From: an uncultured Bacteroidales bacterium
GTDB taxonomy: Bacteria > Bacteroidota > Bacteroidia > Bacteroidales > Muribaculaceae
Reading direction: 5' to 3'
Assembly (NCBI GenBank): GCA_947176235.1
Contig: CAMWPM010000008.1
Location: forward strand, 1-64,000
DNA: 64,000 bases
Shown here: positions 1 through 8,958 of the stretch, piece after piece
Layout of the letters: the number at the start of each line of letters is the position of its first letter
Position numbering within the stretch: position 1 is the stretch's first letter
Position numbers and translations under genes: made by a program
The notes under the pieces: model-generated
The model's database searches: none
What the model was told of the DNA's origin: nothing
What the model saw: the letters and a program-made list of their open reading frames with translations, nothing else

Positions 1-146
1 TGAGCATGGTACTTCTTTGTCTTATTGACAAACTTACCATAGATGGGGTGCTTCTCTTTCCACTTCACCATGACGGTGATGGTCTTGTCACCCTTGTTGC
101 TCGATACGACACCGATTCTTTCTTTACGCAGGTTTCTTGTTTCCAT
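1..146 (-). CDS. rpsQ: 30S ribosomal protein S17, 3' part outside window
   Basis: This is a 16S rRNA-binding protein of the small subunit. Reading the minus strand from the ATG at 144-146 gives [16 protein letters not shown], followed by a lysine-rich stretch with [15 protein letters not shown], which is the S17 N-terminal half. The frame stays open to the window edge, so only about 48 residues are visible. It follows rpmC in the usual S10-operon order (L16-L29-S17), with a gap of 26 nt. Confidence 0.95.
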   Translation of the reverse strand, partial: METRNLRKERIGVVSSNKGDKTITVMVKWKEKHPIYGKFVNKTKKYHA

Positions 147-172
147 AAATGTTTCTAAACGGGTCGTCAGGG

Positions 173-370
173 TTATTTAATATTAAGTTCGCGTTGACGC
201 AACTCTGTCTTGACGCGTGCGATCATCTTGCGGTCGCTGGTAATCTTAGCGGGATTGTCGACGGGCGATACGGCATGATTCGCCTTGAGCTGAAGATATT
301 CCTTCTCCATCTGGGCGAGACGCTCCTTGAGGTCGGCGGTGCTAAGCTCTTTGATTTCTTCTTTTGTCAT
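173..370 (-). CDS. rpmC: 50S ribosomal protein L29
   Basis: A 65-residue protein, the normal length for L29, predicted to form the two-helix bundle that sits near the exit tunnel of the large subunit. The N-terminus [18 protein letters not shown] and the later [12 protein letters not shown] are the conserved L29 helices. It lies 6 nt downstream of rplP and upstream of rpsQ in the S10 operon, so it is very likely co-transcribed and translated together with rplP. Confidence 0.98.
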   Translation of the reverse strand: MTKEEIKELSTADLKERLAQMEKEYLQLKANHAVSPVDNPAKITSDRKMIARVKTELRQRELNIK

Positions 371-376
371 AGCTGT

Positions 377-808
377 TTACACATTTTGAGTGGGGTCATA
401 ATCACGGCTCACTACAAACTTGGTGGTGACAGGGAGCTTCTGAGCTGCAAGGCGCAGTGCCTCCTTGGCGATGTCGTAGCTTACGCCTTCTACCTCGATG
501 AGCATGCGGCCCGGGGTGACAGGTGCCACGAAGCCTTCGGGCGAACCTTTACCTTTACCCATTCGCACTTCGGCAGGCTTCTTGGTGATGGGCTTGTCCG
601 GGAAGATGCGGATCCAAATCTGACCCTGACGCTGCATATAACGTGTCACTGCCACACGAGCGGCCTCAATCTGGCGACCGGTAATCCACTTCGACTCCAA
701 GGTCTTGATGCCAAAGCTACCGAAAGCGAGCTGATTGCCACGCTGGGCATTGCCCTTCATGCGGCCTTTCTGTGCGCGACGGAATTTTGTTTTCTTGGGT
801 TGTAACAT
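377..808 (-). CDS. rplP: 50S ribosomal protein L16
   Basis: 143 residues, normal for L16, which helps position A-site tRNA on the large subunit. The start [19 protein letters not shown] and the internal [10 protein letters not shown] and RMGKGKG stretches are characteristic. It is preceded by rpsC (33-nt gap) and followed after 6 nt by rpmC. A long ORF on the opposite strand is a shadow of this gene. Confidence 0.98.
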   Translation of the reverse strand: MLQPKKTKFRRAQKGRMKGNAQRGNQLAFGSFGIKTLESKWITGRQIEAARVAVTRYMQRQGQIWIRIFPDKPITKKPAEVRMGKGKGSPEGFVAPVTPGRMLIEVEGVSYDIAKEALRLAAQKLPVTTKFVVSRDYDPTQNV

Positions 809-841
809 TGTCTTATAGATTCAATGATGTTTCTTTTAACT

Positions 842-1582
842 TTAACGATTGTTGTTGCGGGGCTTGCGGAAACCTCCACGACGGTCGCCACCGCGACGCT
901 CGCCACCATTGTTGCGGGGAGCTGCAGTGTTGCCGAAAGCGGGAGCGAGATCACGCTTTCCATAGACTTCACCGCGGCAGATCCACACCTTCACGCCGAG
1001 CACACCCACTTTCGTGTGAGCCTCAACGAGAGCGTAGTCGATGTCGGCACGCAGAGTGTGAAGCGGCGTACGGCCTTCCTTGAACATCTCGCTGCGGGCG
1101 ATTTCGGCGCCGTTCAGACGTCCGCTCACCTGCACCTTGATACCCTCGGCACCGCTGCGCATTGTAGCGGCGATTGCCATCTTGACGGCACGGCGGTAAG
1201 CCACCTTGCCTTCGATCTGACGGGCGATGGTCGTAGCAACAATCTGGGCGTCGAGCTCAGGGCGCTTCACCTCGAAAATGTTGATCTGCACATCCTTGTC
1301 GGTGATCTTCTTCAGCTCTTCCTTGAGCTTGTCCACCTCGGCGCCGCCCTTGCCGATGATCAGGCCGGGACGGGAGGTGCACACCGTGATGGTGATCAAC
1401 TTCAGTGAACGCTCGATGACGATGCGCGATACGCTCATCTTGGCAAGACGCACGTCCAGATACTTGCGAAGCTTAGAATCCTCGAGCAAAGTATCACCGT
1501 ACTTTTTGCCTCCGAACCAGTTAGAATCCCAGCCACGGATAACACCTAAGCGATTGCTAATCGGATTTACTTTTTGTCCCAT
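842..1582 (-). CDS. rpsC: 30S ribosomal protein S3
   Basis: 246 residues. The N-terminus [20 protein letters not shown] and the KH-domain stretch [16 protein letters not shown] at about residues 70-85 identify S3, which binds 16S rRNA and lines the mRNA entry channel. The C-terminal 35 residues form a low-complexity Asn/Arg/Gly tail ([15 protein letters not shown] and a run of Asn), longer than in E. coli and typical of lineage-specific S3 tails. It starts 6 nt after rplV. Confidence 0.98.
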   Translation of the reverse strand: MGQKVNPISNRLGVIRGWDSNWFGGKKYGDTLLEDSKLRKYLDVRLAKMSVSRIVIERSLKLITITVCTSRPGLIIGKGGAEVDKLKEELKKITDKDVQINIFEVKRPELDAQIVATTIARQIEGKVAYRRAVKMAIAATMRSGAEGIKVQVSGRLNGAEIARSEMFKEGRTPLHTLRADIDYALVEAHTKVGVLGVKVWICRGEVYGKRDLAPAFGNTAAPRNNGGERRGGDRRGGFRKPRNNNR

Positions 1583-1588
1583 TTCTTC

Positions 1589-1999
1589 TTATGCTTCTTT
1601 TACGTTATTGTCAATTGTATCTACAAACAGTGTCACGTGGTTGGCACGCTTGCGGATGCGGTAACCACGGCCCTGGGGAGCTGTGCGCAGACGCTTGAGC
1701 ATGGGAGCACAGTTCACATAGATGGTGGAGATGTAAAGCTCGCCATTGTCGGCTTTACGCTCGTTTTTTGCTTCCCAGTTGGCCACGGCCGAACGGAGCA
1801 GCTTCTCCAGCTGCGCGGCGGCTGCCTTGTTGGAAAACTTAAGGATACCCAGCGCACGGAACACTTCCTTGCCACGCACGAGATCGGCGACGAGGCGCAT
1901 CTTGCGGGGTGAGGAAGGAATGTTGGTCAACTTGGCAAATGCCTGGGTCTTGAGGGCTTCCTTTCTTAAATCGGCTGATTGTCTTTTTCTTACACCCAT
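1589..1999 (-). CDS. rplV: 50S ribosomal protein L22
   Basis: 136 residues. L22 lines the peptide exit tunnel and its extended hairpin is a macrolide-resistance hotspot. The stretch [16 protein letters not shown] (about residues 29-44), the loop [20 protein letters not shown] (about 98-117) and the end HVTLFVD are diagnostic, and the loop shows no obvious insertion or deletion. The N-terminus carries about 20 extra residues ([19 protein letters not shown]) relative to shorter homologues. It is followed after 6 nt by rpsC. Confidence 0.98.
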   Translation of the reverse strand: MGVRKRQSADLRKEALKTQAFAKLTNIPSSPRKMRLVADLVRGKEVFRALGILKFSNKAAAAQLEKLLRSAVANWEAKNERKADNGELYISTIYVNCAPMLKRLRTAPQGRGYRIRKRANHVTLFVDTIDNNVKEA

Positions 2000-2048
2000 T
2001 TTATTTAATTTCTTTTTTTATCAAAAATTATTTAATGACGGGCCCCGA

Positions 2049-2318
2049 TTATTTCTTCTTGTTGCCTGCGTGACCACGGAAGGTGCGTGTGGGAGCGAAC
2101 TCGCCAAGCTTGTGTCCTACCATGTTCTCGGTGACGTATACAGGAATGAACTTATTACCATTGTGCACTGCAAAAGTGTGACCGACGAACTCGGGGGCAA
2201 TCATGGAAGCACGGCTCCAGGTCTTGATGACTGCCTTCTTGCCGCTTTCTTCCATAGCCGACACTTTCTTTTCCAGCTTCACGCTGATAAATGGGCCTTT
2301 TTTTAATGAACGACTCAT
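2049..2318 (-). CDS. rpsS: 30S ribosomal protein S19
   Basis: 89 residues, the family length. [19 protein letters not shown] at the start and [19 protein letters not shown] near the end identify S19, which packs against S13 in the head of the small subunit. It lies between rplB (21-nt gap) and rplV (49-nt gap), as in most bacteria. Confidence 0.98.
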   Translation of the reverse strand: MSRSLKKGPFISVKLEKKVSAMEESGKKAVIKTWSRASMIAPEFVGHTFAVHNGNKFIPVYVTENMVGHKLGEFAPTRTFRGHAGNKKK

Positions 2319-2339
2319 AGTTGGTTTAATTAATCAGAG

Positions 2340-3167
2340 TTACTTCTTTCTTCTTTCAATAATGTACTTTGAAGAATGTTTCTTCGGTGCACGAGTCTTC
2401 AGACCCTTAGAATAGAGGCCCTTGCGTGAACGGGGATGGCCACCTGACGCGCGACCTTCACCACCGCCCATGGGGTGATCTACAGGGTTCATGACAACAC
2501 CGCGGTTGCGGGGACGACGTCCCAGCCAACGCGAGCGACCGGCTTTGCCTGAACGTTCCAGAGAGTGTTCGCTGTTACCTACAACACCGACAGTTGCCAT
2601 ACATGCTGCAAGCACCTTGCGGGTCTCGCCCGAAGGAAGCTTGATGATTGCATAGTCACCTTCGCGCGATACGAGCTGTGCGAAAGTGCCTGCCGAGCGA
2701 GCCATGAACGCGCCCTGACCCGGACGCAGCTCGATGTTGTGGATCACGGTACCCACGGGAATTTTGCTCAAGGGAAGAGCGTTGCCTACTTCAGGCGCAG
2801 CATCGGGTCCGCTCACCACCTTCTGACCAACTTCGAGGCCGTTGGGTGCAATGATATAGGCCTTTGCTCCGTCTACGTAGTAAAGAAGCGCGATGCGGGC
2901 CGAACGGTTAGGATCGTACTCGATCGACTTTACTACTGCGGGCACACCGTATTTGTTTCTCTTAAAGTCAATGATACGGTATTTGCGCTTATGACCGCCT
3001 CCAAGGTAACGAGTGGTCAGATGACCTTCGGCATTACGGCCGCCGGTGCTTTTTTTACCGACTGTAAGAGACTTTTCTGGCGTTGTAGCAGTGATTGTAC
3101 CTTTAAACACGCCAATAACTTTGTGTCTTTGCCCCGGTGTGGTGGGCTTGAATTTTCTTACTGCCAT
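2340..3167 (-). CDS. rplB: 50S ribosomal protein L2
   Basis: 275 residues, full length. L2 is needed for subunit association and sits near the peptidyl-transferase centre. Diagnostic stretches are [15 protein letters not shown] (about residues 56-70) and [20 protein letters not shown] (about 224-243), which carries the conserved His. It lies 7 nt downstream of rplW. Confidence 0.99.
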   Translation of the reverse strand: MAVRKFKPTTPGQRHKVIGVFKGTITATTPEKSLTVGKKSTGGRNAEGHLTTRYLGGGHKRKYRIIDFKRNKYGVPAVVKSIEYDPNRSARIALLYYVDGAKAYIIAPNGLEVGQKVVSGPDAAPEVGNALPLSKIPVGTVIHNIELRPGQGAFMARSAGTFAQLVSREGDYAIIKLPSGETRKVLAACMATVGVVGNSEHSLERSGKAGRSRWLGRRPRNRGVVMNPVDHPMGGGEGRASGGHPRSRKGLYSKGLKTRAPKKHSSKYIIERRKK

Positions 3168-3174
3168 TTTTTAT

Positions 3175-3465
3175 TTAAATATTGCTATAGAAGTCAATTG
3201 TTTCACCATCGGCAAGGGTGATCACGGCTTTCTTGTACTCCTCGGTCTTGCCGCGGAGAAGACCGCTCTTGGTGTAACGGGATTTGTTCTTGCCGCGGAC
3301 GATCATCGTGTTGACGTCAACGACCTTCACGCCGTAGAGCTTCTCTACCATGTCCTGGATCTGATACTTGTTGGCGTCGGGCGAAACACGGAAAGTGAAG
3401 CGGTTAAGCTTCTCAGCAAGCTTAGTCGCTTTCTCGGTTACGATAGGTTCGATTTTAAATTCCAT
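3175..3465 (-). CDS. rplW: 50S ribosomal protein L23
   Basis: 96 residues. L23 is the docking site for trigger factor and SRP at the tunnel exit. MEFKIEPIVTEKATKLAEK and the middle YQIQDMVEKLYGVKVVDVNT match the family, as does the Arg/Lys-rich loop between. It sits between rplD (32-nt gap) and rplB (7-nt gap). Confidence 0.98.
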   Translation of the reverse strand: MEFKIEPIVTEKATKLAEKLNRFTFRVSPDANKYQIQDMVEKLYGVKVVDVNTMIVRGKNKSRYTKSGLLRGKTEEYKKAVITLADGETIDFYSNI

Positions 3466-3497
3466 TTGCTTAAAGTTTCCTTCTGCAGGACTTTGGT

Positions 3498-4118
3498 TTA
3501 GAGTTTATTAATCAGCTCAAGGCTATCCTCGGTCATGACGATAGCTTTGTTGTTGAGCAGGACATACGTGTTGATATCCGAGGCAGTTGTTACTTCTGCA
3601 CCGGGCACATTACGGGATGACAAATATACATCTTTATTCTGACTTGGTAAAATCAGAAGCACCTTTTCATTGGCAACTTTAAGATTTTTAGCTAAATTTA
3701 TGAAATTTTTAGTCTTGCAGTTGTCGAATGTAAAGTTCTCCACGATGATGATCTGATTCTCCTGTGCCTTGGTGGTCAGAGCCGACTTGCGGGCGAGCTG
3801 CTTCATCTTCTTGTTGAGCTTGAAGCGATAGTCGCGGGGACGCGGACCGAACACACGGCCGCCGCCTACGAGTACGGGCGAATTGATGTCGCCTATACGC
3901 GAGCCGCCGCCGCCCTTCTGCTTGTGAAGCTTACGGGTAGAGCCGGACACTTCGCTGCGCTCCTTTGACTTGTGCGTACCCTGACGCTGGTTGGCAAGAT
4001 ACTGCTTTACATCGAGATATACGGCATGCTCGTTAGCATCGATGGCAAATACTTCATCGTTCAACACTGCCTTACGGCCCGTGTCTTCGCCTTTAATGTT
4101 ATAGATTGCGAGTTCCAT
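3498..4118 (-). CDS. rplD: 50S ribosomal protein L4
   Basis: 206 residues. L4 contributes a loop to the exit tunnel; the Gly/Lys-rich tunnel loop ([20 protein letters not shown], about residues 63-82) is present. In E. coli L4 also represses its own operon. The gene abuts rplC: the last base of the rplC stop codon and the first base of the rplD start codon coincide (stop TAA at 4118-4120, ATG at 4116-4118), so the two should be translationally coupled. A short AT-rich patch near 3690-3710 encodes Lys/Asn-rich residues and is not a break in the frame. Confidence 0.98.
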   Translation of the reverse strand: MELAIYNIKGEDTGRKAVLNDEVFAIDANEHAVYLDVKQYLANQRQGTHKSKERSEVSGSTRKLHKQKGGGGSRIGDINSPVLVGGGRVFGPRPRDYRFKLNKKMKQLARKSALTTKAQENQIIIVENFTFDNCKTKNFINLAKNLKVANEKVLLILPSQNKDVYLSSRNVPGAEVTTASDINTYVLLNNKAIVMTEDSLELINKL

Positions 4119-4735
4119 TATTTCTCAATTAATAAGATTGAACCTTTACTTCCGGGCACCGATCCCTTGATCATCATCAAGTTGTGCTCGGGGATAATCT
4201 TCACTACCTGGAGGTTTTGAACGGTGACACGCTCATTGCCCATCTGACCTGCCATGCGCATGCCCTTGAACACCTTCGCGGGATAGGAGCAGGCACCGAT
4301 CGAACCGGGAGCACGCAGACGGTTGTGCTGACCGTGAGTCGACTGACCTACGCCGCCAAAACCATGGCGCTTCACTACGCCCTGGAAGCCTTTACCCTTG
4401 CTGGTGCCGACCACGTCAACGAAATCGCTTTCGGTGAACATGTCGACCGTGATGGTGTCACCGAGCTTATACTCGCCATCAAATCCTTTGAACTCGGCCA
4501 AGTGGCGCTTGGGAGCGACTCCGGCTTTCTTGAAGTGACCGATCTCGGGCTGAGTGAGATGCTTCTCCTTCTGCTCGCCGAAGCCGAGCTGGAGGGCATT
4601 GTAGCCGTCGGTCTCTACAGTCTTAACCTGAGTAACTACACAAGGACCTACTTCGATAACAGTGCACGGCACGTTCTTGCCGTCGGCACTGAAAACGGAT
4701 GTCATTCCGATTTTCTTTCCTAATAATCCTGGCAT
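4118..4735 (-). CDS. rplC: 50S ribosomal protein L3
   Basis: 205 residues, full length. L3 reaches the peptidyl-transferase centre. [15 protein letters not shown] at the N-terminus, [18 protein letters not shown] (about 113-130) and [15 protein letters not shown] (about 160-174) are the family signatures; the Gln in [12 protein letters not shown] lies at the methylated site of enterobacterial L3. A 170-nt spacer with a strong hairpin separates it from rpsJ, unusually long inside this operon. Confidence 0.99.
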   Translation of the reverse strand: MPGLLGKKIGMTSVFSADGKNVPCTVIEVGPCVVTQVKTVETDGYNALQLGFGEQKEKHLTQPEIGHFKKAGVAPKRHLAEFKGFDGEYKLGDTITVDMFTESDFVDVVGTSKGKGFQGVVKRHGFGGVGQSTHGQHNRLRAPGSIGACSYPAKVFKGMRMAGQMGNERVTVQNLQVVKIIPEHNLMMIKGSVPGSKGSILLIEK

Positions 4736-4840
4736 TTCTCTGTTAATTTAAAAAAATATTGATTGATGTGAATTTGATTGTAATTCGTTTGCTGAATGAA
4801 ATTGAGTGTTGTATTGTTGCCTGATTTCCGCCAGAGAGCG

Positions 4841-4879
4841 GGAGAGCCTCCGGGCGTTAATCTTTCCGGAAGCGTCTCC
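4841..4879 (-). promoter_or_regulatory. Candidate regulatory hairpin between rpsJ and rplC
   Basis: On the transcribed strand, a 5-bp outer stem (plus-strand arms 4841-4845 and 4875-4879) and a 7-bp inner stem (4847-4853 and 4866-4872, one G-U pair) are separated by a small internal loop and capped by 12 nt. No U-run follows, so it does not look like a terminator. It sits 27 nt after rpsJ and about 105 nt before rplC. A ribosomal-protein leader or an RNA processing site is possible; function not established. Confidence 0.45.
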
Positions 4880-4905
4880 GCCTCTATGGCAGGTATATTC
4901 AGTTA

Positions 4906-5211
4906 TTACACCTTGATTTCAACCTCAACACCGCTGGGGAGCTCAAGCTTCATGAGCGCGTCGACAGTCTTTGCAGTGGAGTTATAGATGTCGATGAGAC
5001 GCTTGTAAGCTGAAAGCTGGAACTGCTCGCGCGATTTCTTGTTGACAAACGTCGAGCGGTTGACGGTGAAGATGCGCTTGTGGGTGGGCAGGGGGATAGG
5101 ACCGCTGATGACAGCGCCGGTAGCCTTCACAGTCTTTACGATCTTCTCGGCGGAATTGTCAACGAGGTTGTGATCGTAAGATTTCAATTTGATTCTGATT
5201 TTCTGGCTCAT
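4906..5211 (-). CDS. rpsJ: 30S ribosomal protein S10
   Basis: 101 residues. S10 is a small-subunit head protein that also serves as NusE in antitermination complexes. [20 protein letters not shown], then [20 protein letters not shown] and the end [11 protein letters not shown], are characteristic. It follows fusA by 29 nt; the tuf gene often found here in other phyla is absent. After it comes the 170-nt spacer with the hairpin. Confidence 0.99.
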   Translation of the reverse strand: MSQKIRIKLKSYDHNLVDNSAEKIVKTVKATGAVISGPIPLPTHKRIFTVNRSTFVNKKSREQFQLSAYKRLIDIYNSTAKTVDALMKLELPSGVEVEIKV

Positions 5212-5240
5212 AATTGATTTATCTTATTTTTTCTTATTTT

Positions 5241-7364
5241 TTATTTGAGAAGGTCTACACGGCCGTTGCACTCAGTGAGCACGCTGCGGGCGATCGAGGG
5301 GCTCACTTCGCTGTAGTGGCTGAACGACATGGTGCTGGTGGCACGACCGGAGGTGATGGTGCGGAGGGCGGTCACGTAGCCGAACATTTCAGCGAGAGGA
5401 GCCTTGGCTTTCACCACGCGGGCACCGGAGCGGCTGGTCTCCATGCCTTCCACCTGACCGCGACGCTTGTTAAGGTCGGAAATCACGTCGCCCATGCTCT
5501 CTTCGGGAGTCACCACCTCGATCTTCATGATAGGCTCGAGGAGCACAGGACCTGCCTTCTCCGAAGCCTTCTTGAATGCCTGGATAGCGCAGAGTTCGAA
5601 TGAGAGCTGGTCGGAATCGACGGGGTGGAACGATCCGTCGAGCACCGTAACCTTGAGCTGCTCCACGGGATAGCCGGCGAGGACACCGTTCTTCATAGCC
5701 GTGGTGAAGCCCTTCTGGATGGAGGGGATGAATTCCTTAGGAATGTTACCGCCCTTCACCTCGTCGACAAACTGGAGGTTGCCTTCGAAACCGGGATCAA
5801 CGGGCTCAACGCGCACGATGATGTCGGCGAACTTACCGCGACCACCGGTCTGCTTCTTGAACACTTCGCGAAGCTCGACGGGCTTGGTTATGGCCTCCTT
5901 ATAGGTAACCTGCGGACGACCCTGGTTGCACTCAACCTTGAACTCGCGGCGCAGACGGTCGATGATGATGTCGAGGTGAAGCTCACCCATGCCGGAGATA
6001 ACGGTCTGACCGGTCTCCTCGTTGGTAGCGACGCGGAAGGTGGGATCCTCCTCGGCGAGCTTCTGCAGGCCTACGCCCAGCTTGTCGAGGTCCTTCTGAG
6101 TCTTGGGCTCAACTGCGATACCGATAACGGGATCAGGGAAGTCCATAGCCTCAAGCACGATCGGAGCATCCTCGGCGCAGAGGGTGTCGCCGGTGCGGAT
6201 ATCCTTGAAGCCGACGCCGGCACCGATATCACCGCAACCGATCATTTCCTTGGCATTCTGCTTATTGGAGTGCATCTGGAACAGACGCGAGATACGCTCC
6301 TTCTTGCCCGAACGGGAGTTGAGCACGTAGCTGCCGGCATTGACATCGCCGGAGTAGACGCGGAAGAAGCAGAGACGACCTACGTAGGGGTCGGTAGCGA
6401 TCTTGAACGCCAGAGCGCACATAGGAGCCTCGGGTGAAGGCTCGCGGGTGAGGATCTCATCGGGATTGTCCACGGCATGACCCTCTACGGCACCTGCATC
6501 AAGCGGGCTGGGGAGATAAGCGCAGACAGCGTCGAGAAGGCACTGCACGCCTTTGTTCTTGAACGAGCTGCCGCAGATCATCGGGTTGATGTCCATCTTG
6601 AGGGTAGCGGCACGCAGAGCCTTCTTGATCTCAGCCTCGGTGATGGTGGAGGGATCGTCGAAGTATTTAGCCATGAGGTCGTCGTCGTATTCGGCGATCT
6701 TCTCAAGCATCTTGTCGCGCCACTCTTCTGCCTCGGCAACGAGGTTGGCGGGAATCTCCTCAATCGAATAGTCAGCGCCCATGGTCTCGTCGTGCCAGAA
6801 GATAGCCTTCATGCGGATGAGGTCAACGACGCCCTTGAATGTCTCTTCAGCGCCGATAGGAATCTGGATGGGCACAGGATTTGCGCCGAGCACCTCGCGG
6901 AGCTGACGCACAACCTCGAAGAAGTTGGCACCCGAGCGGTCCATCTTGTTGACGTAGCCGATACGGGGCACGTTGTACTTGTCAGCCTGACGCCATACGG
7001 TCTCCGACTGGGGCTCTACGCCGCCGACGGCGCAGAAAGTAGCCACGGCACCGTCAAGGACGCGGAGCGAACGCTCCACCTCCACGGTGAAGTCCACGTG
7101 TCCCGGAGTGTCAATGAGGTTGATTTTGTACTTCTCGTCGTCATACTTCCAGAAAGTGGTCGTGGCGGCTGAAGTGATGGTGATACCACGCTCCTGCTCC
7201 TGCTCCATCCAGTCCATGGTGGCTGCGCCGTCATGCACCTCGCCGATCTTGTGGGTCAGACCGGTGTAGAAGAGGATACGCTCGGAGGTAGTGGTCTTGC
7301 CGGCATCGATGTGAGCCATGATGCCGATGTTTCGCGTATATTTAAGATGTTCGTCTTTGCTCAT
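5241..7364 (-). CDS. fusA: Translation elongation factor G
   Basis: 707 residues, full length. EF-G is the GTPase that drives tRNA-mRNA translocation and, with RRF, ribosome recycling. The P-loop [15 protein letters not shown] (about residues 17-31), switch [12 protein letters not shown] (about 60-70), DTPGHVDFT (about 87-95) and NKMD (about 141-144) are intact; domain [13 protein letters not shown]-like and the C-terminal [16 protein letters not shown] are also present. It lies between rpsG (39-nt gap) and rpsJ (29-nt gap). Bacteroidetes can carry a second, diverged EF-G; position in the str operon argues that this is the canonical copy. Confidence 0.98.
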   Translation of the reverse strand: MSKDEHLKYTRNIGIMAHIDAGKTTTSERILFYTGLTHKIGEVHDGAATMDWMEQEQERGITITSAATTTFWKYDDEKYKINLIDTPGHVDFTVEVERSLRVLDGAVATFCAVGGVEPQSETVWRQADKYNVPRIGYVNKMDRSGANFFEVVRQLREVLGANPVPIQIPIGAEETFKGVVDLIRMKAIFWHDETMGADYSIEEIPANLVAEAEEWRDKMLEKIAEYDDDLMAKYFDDPSTITEAEIKKALRAATLKMDINPMICGSSFKNKGVQCLLDAVCAYLPSPLDAGAVEGHAVDNPDEILTREPSPEAPMCALAFKIATDPYVGRLCFFRVYSGDVNAGSYVLNSRSGKKERISRLFQMHSNKQNAKEMIGCGDIGAGVGFKDIRTGDTLCAEDAPIVLEAMDFPDPVIGIAVEPKTQKDLDKLGVGLQKLAEEDPTFRVATNEETGQTVISGMGELHLDIIIDRLRREFKVECNQGRPQVTYKEAITKPVELREVFKKQTGGRGKFADIIVRVEPVDPGFEGNLQFVDEVKGGNIPKEFIPSIQKGFTTAMKNGVLAGYPVEQLKVTVLDGSFHPVDSDQLSFELCAIQAFKKASEKAGPVLLEPIMKIEVVTPEESMGDVISDLNKRRGQVEGMETSRSGARVVKAKAPLAEMFGYVTALRTITSGRATSTMSFSHYSEVSPSIARSVLTECNGRVDLLK

Positions 7365-7403
7365 TTCTTTTAATCTGTAAAGGAGAGTTCAATGAAAAGA
7401 TTT

Positions 7404-7880
7404 TTAGAAACGGAAGTGGGCGAATGCACGGTTGGCCTCAGCCATCTTGTGCATGTCTTCCTTGCGCTTGAAGGCGCCACCCTGCTCGTTGAATGCGTCA
7501 ACGATTTCAGCCGCGAGCTTCTCGGCCATAGTCTTGCCGCCGCGCTTGCGTGAATAGAGGATGAGGTTTTTCATTGAGATTGACTCTTTGCGGTCGGGAC
7601 GGATTTCGGTAGGAACCTGGAAGGTTGCGCCACCGACACGGCGCGACTTCACCTCCACCTGGGGAGTGATGTTGTCGAGAGCCTGTTTCCAGATCTCGAG
7701 AGCGGTGCGCTCTTCGTTGGGCATCTTTGCCTTTACGAGATCGAGAGCCGAGTAGAAGATAGTGTAGGAAGTGTTCTTCTTGCCATCGTACATGAGGTGG
7801 TTCACAAATTTGGAGACCTTCACGTCATGGAACACGGGATCGGGAAGTACGATCCGCTTTTTGGGCTTAGCTTTTCTCAT
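7404..7880 (-). CDS. rpsG: 30S ribosomal protein S7
   Basis: 158 residues. S7 nucleates assembly of the 30S head and is the classical autoregulator of the str operon in E. coli, acting at the rpsL-rpsG spacer. [37 protein letters not shown] (about 83-100) and the end [14 protein letters not shown] identify it. A 10-bp long-range inverted repeat begins 4 nt upstream of the ATG (7878-7880). No Shine-Dalgarno sequence is visible, as is usual in this phylum. Confidence 0.99.
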   Translation of the reverse strand: MRKAKPKKRIVLPDPVFHDVKVSKFVNHLMYDGKKNTSYTIFYSALDLVKAKMPNEERTALEIWKQALDNITPQVEVKSRRVGGATFQVPTEIRPDRKESISMKNLILYSRKRGGKTMAEKLAAEIVDAFNEQGGAFKRKEDMHKMAEANRAFAHFRF

Positions 7881-7884
7881 TGCT

Positions 7885-7962
7885 TTGAGTAAACTGTGTT
7901 TTTGCTTTGCTTGGTTGCTGGCGTCTTTTTTTTCTTCAACGGCATCAGAGCCGTTTACTCAA
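7885..7962 (-). promoter_or_regulatory. Candidate translational control structure before rpsG
   Basis: A perfect 10-bp inverted repeat (TTGAGTAAAC at 7885-7894 and GTTTACTCAA at 7953-7962) would bring the region just upstream of the rpsG start into a stem. A second hairpin (AACGGC/GCCGTT, 7938-7955) overlaps its distal arm by 3 nt, so the two compete at that edge. The location matches where E. coli S7 binds the str mRNA; a shared mechanism is inferred. Confidence 0.45.
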
Positions 7963-8126
7963 CCATGTTTCTTACATCAGTGAAAAGGGCGTGTCAGCTA
8001 CAAATAAATCAAAAACGGTTTTAAAAACTGTGTTTGTTTAAAAAATCGTGGTGCTTTCAGTCAGTCGGGCTTTTCAAGCCCGGGCTTCACCGAGAGGAGC
8101 CTTTGTAACGGGGAGCTTCGACTCGA

Positions 8127-8516
8127 TTACTTCTTGGCTGCACCGGCCTTGGGACGCTTGGCTCCGTACTTGGAGCGACGCTGTGTGCGATCCTTCACAC
8201 CCGACGTATCGAGAGTGCCGCGCACGATGTGATAACGCACACCGGGGAGGTCCTTGACACGTCCGCCGCGCACGAGCACGATCGAGTGCTCCTGAAGGTT
8301 GTGACCTTCGCCGGGGATGTAGCTGTTGACTTCCTTGCCGTTGGTGAGGCGCACACGTGCTACCTTACGCATTGCCGAGTTAGGCTTCTTGGGGGTGGTG
8401 GTGTAGACACGCACGCACACGCCACGACGCTGGGGGCATGAATCGAGTGCAGGTGACTTACTCTTGTCCTCAAGTGCCACACGTCCTTTTCTTACTAATT
8501 GCTGAATAGTAGGCAT
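8127..8516 (-). CDS. rpsL: 30S ribosomal protein S12
   Basis: 129 residues. S12 sits at the decoding centre. [12 protein letters not shown], the [20 protein letters not shown] stretch and [20 protein letters not shown] are conserved. The lysines whose changes cause streptomycin resistance (in PKKPN, and in RVKDLPG) are unchanged. The C-terminus [17 protein letters not shown] is normal. It is the first gene of the operon, about 145 nt downstream of the predicted transcription start. The 246-nt spacer to rpsG carries inverted repeats. Confidence 0.99.
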   Translation of the reverse strand: MPTIQQLVRKGRVALEDKSKSPALDSCPQRRGVCVRVYTTTPKKPNSAMRKVARVRLTNGKEVNSYIPGEGHNLQEHSIVLVRGGRVKDLPGVRYHIVRGTLDTSGVKDRTQRRSKYGAKRPKAGAAKK

Positions 8517-8554
8517 CTTAGTTCTTTAATTTGTTACTTTTTATAAAACTTAAA

Positions 8555-8590
8555 TGTGTCAGTTGTCTTGTTTTCACTGCTTTTCACACA
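8555..8590 (-). promoter_or_regulatory. Hairpin in the rpsL leader
   Basis: Arms TGTGT (8555-8559) with ACACA (8586-8590) and CAGT (8560-8563) with ACTG (8576-8579) form a two-part stem with a one-sided 6-nt bulge, in the untranslated leader between the predicted start site near 8660 and the rpsL ATG. It may be a ribosomal-protein leader; evidence is only the pairing and the position. Confidence 0.3.
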
Positions 8591-8665
8591 TAGTTATCGC
8601 ACCCAAATCACCTAACCGTCAGACGATTAGATATCAGGGAGCGATTTTTTGCCCGAAAAGCGATG

Positions 8666-8697
8666 CAAAATTAGCAATTAAATTTGTAATACGCAAA
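8666..8697 (-). promoter_or_regulatory. Promoter of the str/S10 operon (Bacteroidetes type)
   Basis: On the minus strand, TTTG (8694-8697), exactly 20 nt, then TAATTTTG (8666-8673). This matches the -33 TTTG / -7 TAnnTTTG consensus described for Bacteroides. The transcription start should fall near 8660, leaving a leader of about 145 nt before rpsL. Confidence 0.8.
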
Positions 8698-8888
8698 CTA
8701 TTTGCACGTTACGCTTAGCCGTCCTCAATTCCTCACGTCGCTTTTTCACAGTTTTATCGTTCTTTTTTATGATATTCCTGCCCTTTCGCGCCCTCTTTTT
8801 CTCCTATTTTTATGTAATGTCGCCACATATACCCACGCCATTTCACACTCAATCCACAATCATTCAACTCGTTAGGCAAAAACACAAC

Positions 8889-8912
8889 AAAAGGGCGCCG
8901 AAACGCCCCTTT
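8889..8912 (-). terminator. Terminator of the DUF4954 gene
   Basis: A GC-rich stem (AAAGGGGCG with CGCCCTTT, one bulged C, loop TTTCGG region) is followed on the minus strand by TTTTGTTGTGTTTTTG. It lies 46 nt past the DUF4954 stop codon. The remainder of the gene-free stretch 8517-8958 shows only the rpsL promoter and leader and two copies of TTAAACTTTG at 8919-8938. Confidence 0.75.
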
Positions 8913-8958
8913 GAATAGTTAAACTTTGTTAAACTTTGCAAGTTTGTCGAAAATTCCG

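Noticed and set aside
8066-8082. GC hairpin between rpsL and rpsG read as a terminator
   Set aside because: CGGGCTT/AAGCCCG with a 3-nt loop is real, but no U-run follows directly and the operon continues to rpsG; kept only as spacer structure.
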